The position numbers were made by a program, and so were the translations under genes. From assembly GCA_028281495.1 (NCBI GenBank), contig JANQJU010000029.1, positions 558,001 through 622,000 on the forward strand: a stretch of DNA of 64,000 bases, given 5' to 3'. Under the pieces are notes generated by a model. The model did no database searches. It saw nothing but the letters and a program-made list of their open reading frames with translations, and was not told where the DNA came from. Shown here one piece after another: positions 60,136 through 64,000 of this stretch; positions within the stretch are counted from its first letter, which is position 1, and each line of letters opens with the position of its first letter. Source of the DNA: SAR324 cluster bacterium. GTDB lineage: Bacteria > SAR324 > NAC60-12.

Positions 60136-60554
60136 ATCCCCTCGTTAAAATAGATCAACAAAAAGAATCCAAGGATAATCAATCCGCCGCCCACATACTG
60201 AATCCCTCGGAGCCGCTCATGCAACAACAGGTAAGCGGCAATCGCCGTGATCACCGGATAGGCCGCCATGCCTGCGGAGACGAAAGAAGCCGGAAGATGG
60301 GTCAAGGCTCGGTACGCGGCCAAATCCGCAATTGCGGAAATCACACCAATTCCCAAAACCATCAGGTAGCCACGCGGCCATGTCAGATCAAACGGATGTT
60401 CCGGCAATTGCGAAGCGGCAAATCCGAAAATAAACACGATCCAAGAAACAGCGGCCCCAGCAGAGACATAGACAAAATAGTGCTCGCTAACCGCCAGTTT
60501 GACGAGCAAGACCTGCACCCCCTTAAATACGATCCCGATAAGCAAATACAGCAC
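60132..60554 (-). CDS. EamA/DMT-type half-transporter, cassette B
   Basis: 140 aa from a GTG that aligns exactly with the ATG of the cassette A copy (VLYLLIGIVFKG against MIALLLTIGFRS). The longer frame back to 60674 lies inside the methyltransferase gene. GAGAGAGGGG precedes the GTG. About five helices, ending AYLLLHERLRGIQYVGGGLI, an EamA hallmark. It follows the methyltransferase stop by 10 bp. As a single EamA repeat it should work as a dimer. Presumed exporter or flippase of the cassette's product. Confidence 0.78.
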   Translation of the reverse strand: MLYLLIGIVFKGVQVLLVKLAVSEHYFVYVSAGAAVSWIVFIFGFAASQLPEHPFDLTWPRGYLMVLGIGVISAIADLAAYRALTHLPASFVSAGMAAYPVITAIAAYLLLHERLRGIQYVGGGLIILGFFLLIYFNEGI

Positions 60555-60564
60555 TTCCCCTCTC

Positions 60565-61341
60565 TCAATGGAGCTTCGGCATGGAGGCGGTCTCTGGTTC
60601 CAGAATAATCGTCCAAGTCCCCATAAAGGTGCCGTGCCAATGGGAGGCTTGGTCCAACGCTCCCCCTGGTGCAATGAACCAGTCAGGAAAAATCGCTTGC
60701 TCGGCGATTCGTCGTTCCAAGCCGATCTGGACCGTCATGGCCTGAAACAGTCGAATGGAGCCAAATGGATGCAGTAGACGATCAATGGATTGAAGTTTCC
60801 ACTCTGCCTGTGCCATCAACCCATAGTCAGGGTGGTCGCTAAACACAAAGGGAACCACGAGCACGATGGTTCCTCCTGGCGCTACAACGCCTTCGCAGGC
60901 TTGTAAAATTTTGAGATCGTCTAGTTTGATTTGGGTGTGTCTGTCCACGCTGTTGAATAGCAATCCGCTCAACACAACCGCATCAAATGACTGTCGTTTG
61001 GTGGCAAGCGCGAGCAACGCTGCCCGAACATCCTGGCAGGCAAAGTTTCGATGAGGGTAGGTTTGTCGGCATCTTGCAATCACGCCTTCACAATGGTCGA
61101 TGCCCAGGTACCTGCATCCCGATGGTAGATGATGCAATAACGTGCCACTCCCACAAGCGAGATCCAACACAGAATAGCCGCTTTGAAATTGAGTCTCTAA
61201 AAACTGGATTGCTGGGGTATAACGAGAGGCGTTTTCCGGTGCCTCGAAATAGGCGTAGAAATCCGAAGTCCATTCCTGTTGGATGTCGTGAGGGTCAAAA
61301 TGGGCTTCCAATCCAACGGGGGGGGTTGAGGTGGCAGACAT
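60565..61341 (-). CDS. SAM-dependent methyltransferase, first gene of cassette B
   Basis: 258 aa. Class I methyltransferase with motif I VLDLACGSGTLLHHL, YLGIDHCEG, and FDAVVLSGLLFNSVDR plus GTIVLVVPFVFSD. No counterpart is found in cassette A. ATG 61341 follows AGGAGATCC; a TTG at 61356 precedes that signal. It is the first gene after the 950-bp AT-rich leader and probably adds a methyl group to the same product as the other cassette enzymes, by inference. Confidence 0.82.
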   Translation of the reverse strand: MSATSTPPVGLEAHFDPHDIQQEWTSDFYAYFEAPENASRYTPAIQFLETQFQSGYSVLDLACGSGTLLHHLPSGCRYLGIDHCEGVIARCRQTYPHRNFACQDVRAALLALATKRQSFDAVVLSGLLFNSVDRHTQIKLDDLKILQACEGVVAPGGTIVLVVPFVFSDHPDYGLMAQAEWKLQSIDRLLHPFGSIRLFQAMTVQIGLERRIAEQAIFPDWFIAPGGALDQASHWHGTFMGTWTIILEPETASMPKLH

Positions 61342-61511
61342 GGATCTCCTATTCAAAGATTGTTAGGGAAATTAACTCATTTCCTATTGTTGATTTACCT
61401 AGCATTTGGTTAGAGGTATATTCTGTTATTTGTCAAATTTACCTATAAAATCATAAGTAAACTTCGAATATGAGCTAACAGAAAACCTCTCAGATGCCAT
61501 CTTTCGCCAAA

Positions 61512-61553
61512 AACCTAACATCATTTTTTCTTAAAATCCATATGTTTGATAAA
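61512..61553 (-). promoter_or_regulatory. 42-nt conserved upstream element, cassette B copy
   Basis: On the minus strand reads TTTATCAAACATATGG to GATGTTAGGTT, identical to 11966-12007 except at four bases in the A-rich middle. It lies 171 bp upstream of the methyltransferase ATG and is followed in the same order by CTGAGA and GCTCATATT segments, as upstream of cassette A. A shared operator, promoter or leader-RNA element is likely. Confidence 0.7.
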
Positions 61554-61735
61554 GCATATTCAGCACCATAAATATTTAATTTTATTATTTATTTTCAGTA
61601 TCTTAAATAATTAAAAGAGAATGTAAATGTTCAGAAAAACTAGTGAATTTTGCTCAAAAAGACTAAACTATTTTATTAAATATTTGATTTTATTAACTTT
61701 TTTCACATTCAAGAATATGCTTTATCGTACATATA
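61539..61735. repeat. Long-range inverted repeat around GATAAAGCATATTC
   Basis: Arms at 61539-61561 and 61713-61735. The inner 14 bp, GATAAAGCATATTC, is perfect, with matches continuing outward at most positions. The spacer is 151 bp. The left arm overlaps the 42-nt cassette element, so the right arm is an inverted partial second copy of that site. Confidence 0.65.
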
Positions 61736-62113
61736 AAAATAAAGTCGAGGAACAACTTGTATTTGAAGCTCAGGCAAAATGACAGCAACTGTACTGTAAC
61801 TTCGCGACTATTTCGGAGTTGCAGTTGCTCCAAAAATTTGAAGTTCCTCAGCGGGCAAACCAAACAATTTGTATTGGAAGCACACCAACTGTCGTTATTT
61901 AAGATTAGAATAGTTTTCTAACTTTTTAATAAAGTATCTAGCTTTCTAACAATCATAGTAAATTCTCATCAAAAACCATCCAGAAGCGTGCCTGCCATTT
62001 AACAACAAAATACGAGCGGATTTTATTATCTTCGATAAAAAGAGCTATTTGAATTACAACGATAGGTTAATAAAAACAAAATTATATGAAAGTAAAATAA
62101 TTTTAAAATTCAA

Positions 62114-62141
62114 TTTGTTTTTTTGTTGTTCTTATGAATAT
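62114..62141 (+). repeat. 28-bp motif shared upstream of both binding proteins (copy 1)
   Basis: TTTGTTTTTTTGTTGT then TATGAATAT, 155 bp before the first binding-protein gene. It matches 63182-63209 at 23 of 28 positions, but AT-richness lowers its weight. Confidence 0.45.
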
Positions 62142-62295
62142 CCTAAAGATAGTTCCGTTTGTTCATCGACAGCTTTTTTGAGACAGTAAGACGTACAAAT
62201 CGGAATATTTTTCAGACCCAAGGAATAAACTAAAAGCAAGGTACTAGTTTATCTCGCAAGTAAATAACTTTTCATAACTAAATGATGGAGAATGT

Positions 62296-63018
62296 ATGAA
62301 GCGGTCTATCTTAATTTTAGGTTTTTTCCTAATCGTCACTCCCCTCCAGGCACAATCGACTCTAAAGTTTAGTGCGGTACGAAATTTCAAGGCAGGCTTG
62401 ATGATGACAGAAATCTTGAAGGACGCCTATGGACGGCTGAATATCCAAATTGAGGTGGAAGAATTCCCTGGAGAGAGGGCCTTAAAAAAGTCCAACTCCG
62501 GTGAAGTGGATGGAGAATTATTTCGGATCCCCAATGTTCACAAGAAGTACACCAACCTGATTATGATTCCAGTGGTCATTTATAAATTTGAAGGCAGAGC
62601 GTATTCCAAGACGGTGGATTTTCCAATCGCTGGATGGAATAGCTTACAACCCTATAAAGTCGGAGTTCAACGGGGCATTCTTTATGCGCTTCGAGGAACT
62701 GAAGGAATGAACCGTCAGGTGGTGAATACCTCACAGCAGCTCTATAAAATATTGGAAAAAGGCCGAGTGGACCTGATCATTTCGGACAAATTTTCGGATG
62801 CAGAATGGACAAGGAAACTCAACGTCAACGGAGTGCACTCCTTGACTCCCCCTTTGATCGTGCTGAACCTCCACCATTATCTCCACAAAAAACACGAAGC
62901 GTTGGTTCCAGAAGTGACAAAGGCGATTCAAGCCTCAGTAGATGCGGGGATTCCACAAATCATGGAATCGAAAACTCTAGAACAGCTCCGACAGAGCAAA
63001 GTTATTGTGAGTCGATAA
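62296..63018 (+). CDS. Periplasmic binding protein-like sensor (SBP_bac_3-type), copy 1
   Basis: 240 aa. Signal peptide (SILILGFFLIVTPLQAQ). The ligand-binding fold is suggested by VEVEEFPGERALKKSNSGEVDGEL, YKVGVQRGILYALRGTEGMN and RVDLIISDKFS. Such small family-3-type SBPs feed transporters or sensors. No permease gene adjoins. Start ATG follows GATGGAGAATGT. Its relative starts 228 bp downstream on the same strand. Confidence 0.78.
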   Translation: MKRSILILGFFLIVTPLQAQSTLKFSAVRNFKAGLMMTEILKDAYGRLNIQIEVEEFPGERALKKSNSGEVDGELFRIPNVHKKYTNLIMIPVVIYKFEGRAYSKTVDFPIAGWNSLQPYKVGVQRGILYALRGTEGMNRQVVNTSQQLYKILEKGRVDLIISDKFSDAEWTRKLNVNGVHSLTPPLIVLNLHHYLHKKHEALVPEVTKAIQASVDAGIPQIMESKTLEQLRQSKVIVSR

Positions 63019-63181
63019 GCCTATGTCGTGTGGGAGACTTGCCTTGCTTTAAAAATGAGATTGGCCTCTATCCCATCTTTTGATTTGATCAATCAAGCCA
63101 TGGAACTCATCAAAACATCCATTTCAAATTGGTGAAATTAAAAGGAAAATAATATGTAGACACAATAAATCTCTAATGATA

Positions 63182-63209
63182 TTTGTTATTTTGTTGTCTA
63201 TATGAATGT
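63182..63209 (+). repeat. 28-bp motif shared upstream of both binding proteins (copy 2)
   Basis: TTTGTTATTTTGTTGT then TATGAATGT, 36 bp before the second binding-protein gene. See copy 1 at 62114-62141. Confidence 0.45.
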
Positions 63210-63245
63210 TTTGTAATTATCTTTTCGATCAAAAAAGGGGGGGTT

Positions 63246-64000
63246 ATGACTTTAAGTGACGTTGTAGCAAAGAGAGCAAATAATCATATTGGGCATGATT
63301 CTAAAGAAAGATGTATAGGGAATAAGATAAACCCGTTAATTCGAGTTGCATTTCTAGCTATTGTTTTAGGGCTGTCTGTTTTTGTTGCAGCTCCAGCTTT
63401 TGCTGAAAAACTGACTTTCTCGACAATTAAGGGGCATATCAATGGTCCGCGGTCTCAAAAAATCTTGACCGAGGCCTATCAAAGATTGGGCATTGAAGTC
63501 GTGTTCAAAGAATTGCCAGGGCAACGAGCGATCCAAGGGGCGAATGAAGGAAAATTTGATGGAGAGGTATTCCGAATAGGAGGATTGAACAAAAAATTTC
63601 CCAACTTGATCATGATCGCGGAACCTTACTTGCTGGCTCAAGATTCCGTATTTTCTAAAAAAGTCGATTTCAAGGTGGACGGGTTTGAGAGTTTAAGACC
63701 CTATCGGATTGGGATTCGGAGAGGCATCAAAGCCGCGGAACAAGGCACGATGGGAATGGAAATTCAAAAAACCAATACCTATAAACAGCTGTTCAAACTC
63801 TTAGACAAAGAGCGTGTGGATGTGATTTTTGTCAATACCCTCTTGGGCCTTCAAATCATGGAGGAATTGAATCTCCAAGATATTAAGGTATTGCAGCCTC
63901 CCATCTTTCAGGCAAATTTGTACCATTACCTTCACAAAAAGCATGAAGCCTTGGTACCGAAAGTCGAAAAGGTGTTGCAAGAAATGAAGGCGGACGGCAC
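63246..64000 (+). CDS. Periplasmic binding protein-like sensor, copy 2 (3' truncated by window edge)
   Basis: 251 codons to the window edge without a stop. A cytoplasmic head of about 30 residues precedes the signal segment (VAFLAIVLGLSVFVAAPAFA). The mature part parallels copy 1: KELPGQRAIQGANEGKFDGEVFR, YRIGIRRGIKAAEQGTMGM, RVDVIFVN and YHYLHKKHEALVPKV (copy 1 HHYLHKKHEALVPEV). So it is a recent-looking paralogue by tandem duplication. ATG follows a run of G. The end is missing, so length is not known. Confidence 0.8.
   Translation, partial: MTLSDVVAKRANNHIGHDSKERCIGNKINPLIRVAFLAIVLGLSVFVAAPAFAEKLTFSTIKGHINGPRSQKILTEAYQRLGIEVVFKELPGQRAIQGANEGKFDGEVFRIGGLNKKFPNLIMIAEPYLLAQDSVFSKKVDFKVDGFESLRPYRIGIRRGIKAAEQGTMGMEIQKTNTYKQLFKLLDKERVDVIFVNTLLGLQIMEELNLQDIKVLQPPIFQANLYHYLHKKHEALVPKVEKVLQEMKADG

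Larger units (their letters stand above)
61342..62295. other. AT-rich divergent intergenic region upstream of cassette B
   Basis: 954 bp, strongly AT-rich, no gene seen. It contains the 42-nt element shared with cassette A (61512-61553), a partly overlapping inverted repeat (61539-61735), and near 62114 a 28-bp motif recurring before the second binding-protein gene. It should hold promoters for both cassette B and the binding protein gene. Confidence 0.6.

Noticed and set aside
60555..60674. 40-codon N-terminal extension of the cassette B EamA protein
   Set aside because: It lies inside the methyltransferase gene; GTG 60554 aligns exactly with the cassette A start and has a ribosome-binding site.
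1..64000. tRNA, rRNA or CRISPR arrays
   Set aside because: No T-arm/acceptor patterns or regular spacer-repeat arrays were seen on either strand; a tRNAscan or CRISPR finder run would confirm.

Overview
The window is a moderate-G+C (mid-40s % by eye), gene-dense chromosomal segment from a Gram-negative, respiring bacterium. Supporting traits are c-type cytochromes, Tat-exported Fe-S proteins, an NrfD-type quinone module, a futalosine-pathway menaquinone gene (mqnA), an MCE lipid-transport protein, O-antigen-type genes of the wbpV-wbpL-wbpM kind, and many periplasmic binding proteins. The gene mix suggests a deltaproteobacterial-grade organism (Desulfobacterota, SAR324 or similar). No rRNA marker is present, so this is inference. 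I found no tRNA, rRNA or CRISPR array.

Layout. 0-2.3 kb: the end of a Fis-type regulator, a leader with three TGTCGCA-N3-TGTTGCA sites, and a hybrid histidine kinase with a degenerate N-box. 2.3-5.0 kb: a lipoprotein and a GMC oxidoreductase/Tat small-subunit pair. 5.2-9.3 kb: a respiratory operon (di-haem cytochrome, two small unknown proteins, tetrahaem cytochrome, 4x[4Fe-4S] protein, NrfD membrane protein). 9.5-11.5 kb: chorismate mutase, aldo/keto reductase and a DUF302 protein. 12.2-14.4 kb: cassette A (EamA half-transporter, PhyH-like dioxygenase, AstA-like acyltransferase). 14.5-18.3 kb: a three-gene unit of a 2-TM protein, a zinc-ribbon protein and a CHAT protease-STAND ATPase-TPR protein. 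18.5-25 kb: a PLP enzyme and a second redox operon (DUF6599-like, DUF362, NapH-NapG fusion, Tat aldo/keto reductase). 25-33 kb: surface-polysaccharide genes (NeuB, GT2, WbpV/L/M-like, a PMT-TPR protein). 33-41 kb: mostly housekeeping genes (HspQ, lytic transglycosylase, MqnA) and a long MCE protein. 41-45 kb: two tandem MACPF perforin-like genes bracketed by fragments of an IS1-family transposase. 45-53.5 kb: accessory genes (Rpn nuclease, a collapsed two-receiver pseudogene, ankyrin protein, a double AP2 protein, twin 236-aa HTH regulators). 53.8-57 kb: a glycine-betaine-type binding protein between two HAMP membrane sensors without output domains. 57.1-61.3 kb: cassette B, an expanded copy of cassette A (methyltransferase, EamA, PhyH, AstA, AstA) in opposite orientation. 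62.3-64 kb: two related periplasmic binding proteins, the second cut by the window edge.

The strongest novelty candidate is the duplicated EamA-PhyH-AstA cassette. Both copies follow long AT-rich leaders that share a 42-nt element (38 of 42 identical), so regulation appears duplicated along with the genes. The CHAT-STAND-TPR/zinc-ribbon/2-TM operon (possible defence or cell-death system), the MACPF island and the sensor-SBP-sensor operon are the next most interesting.
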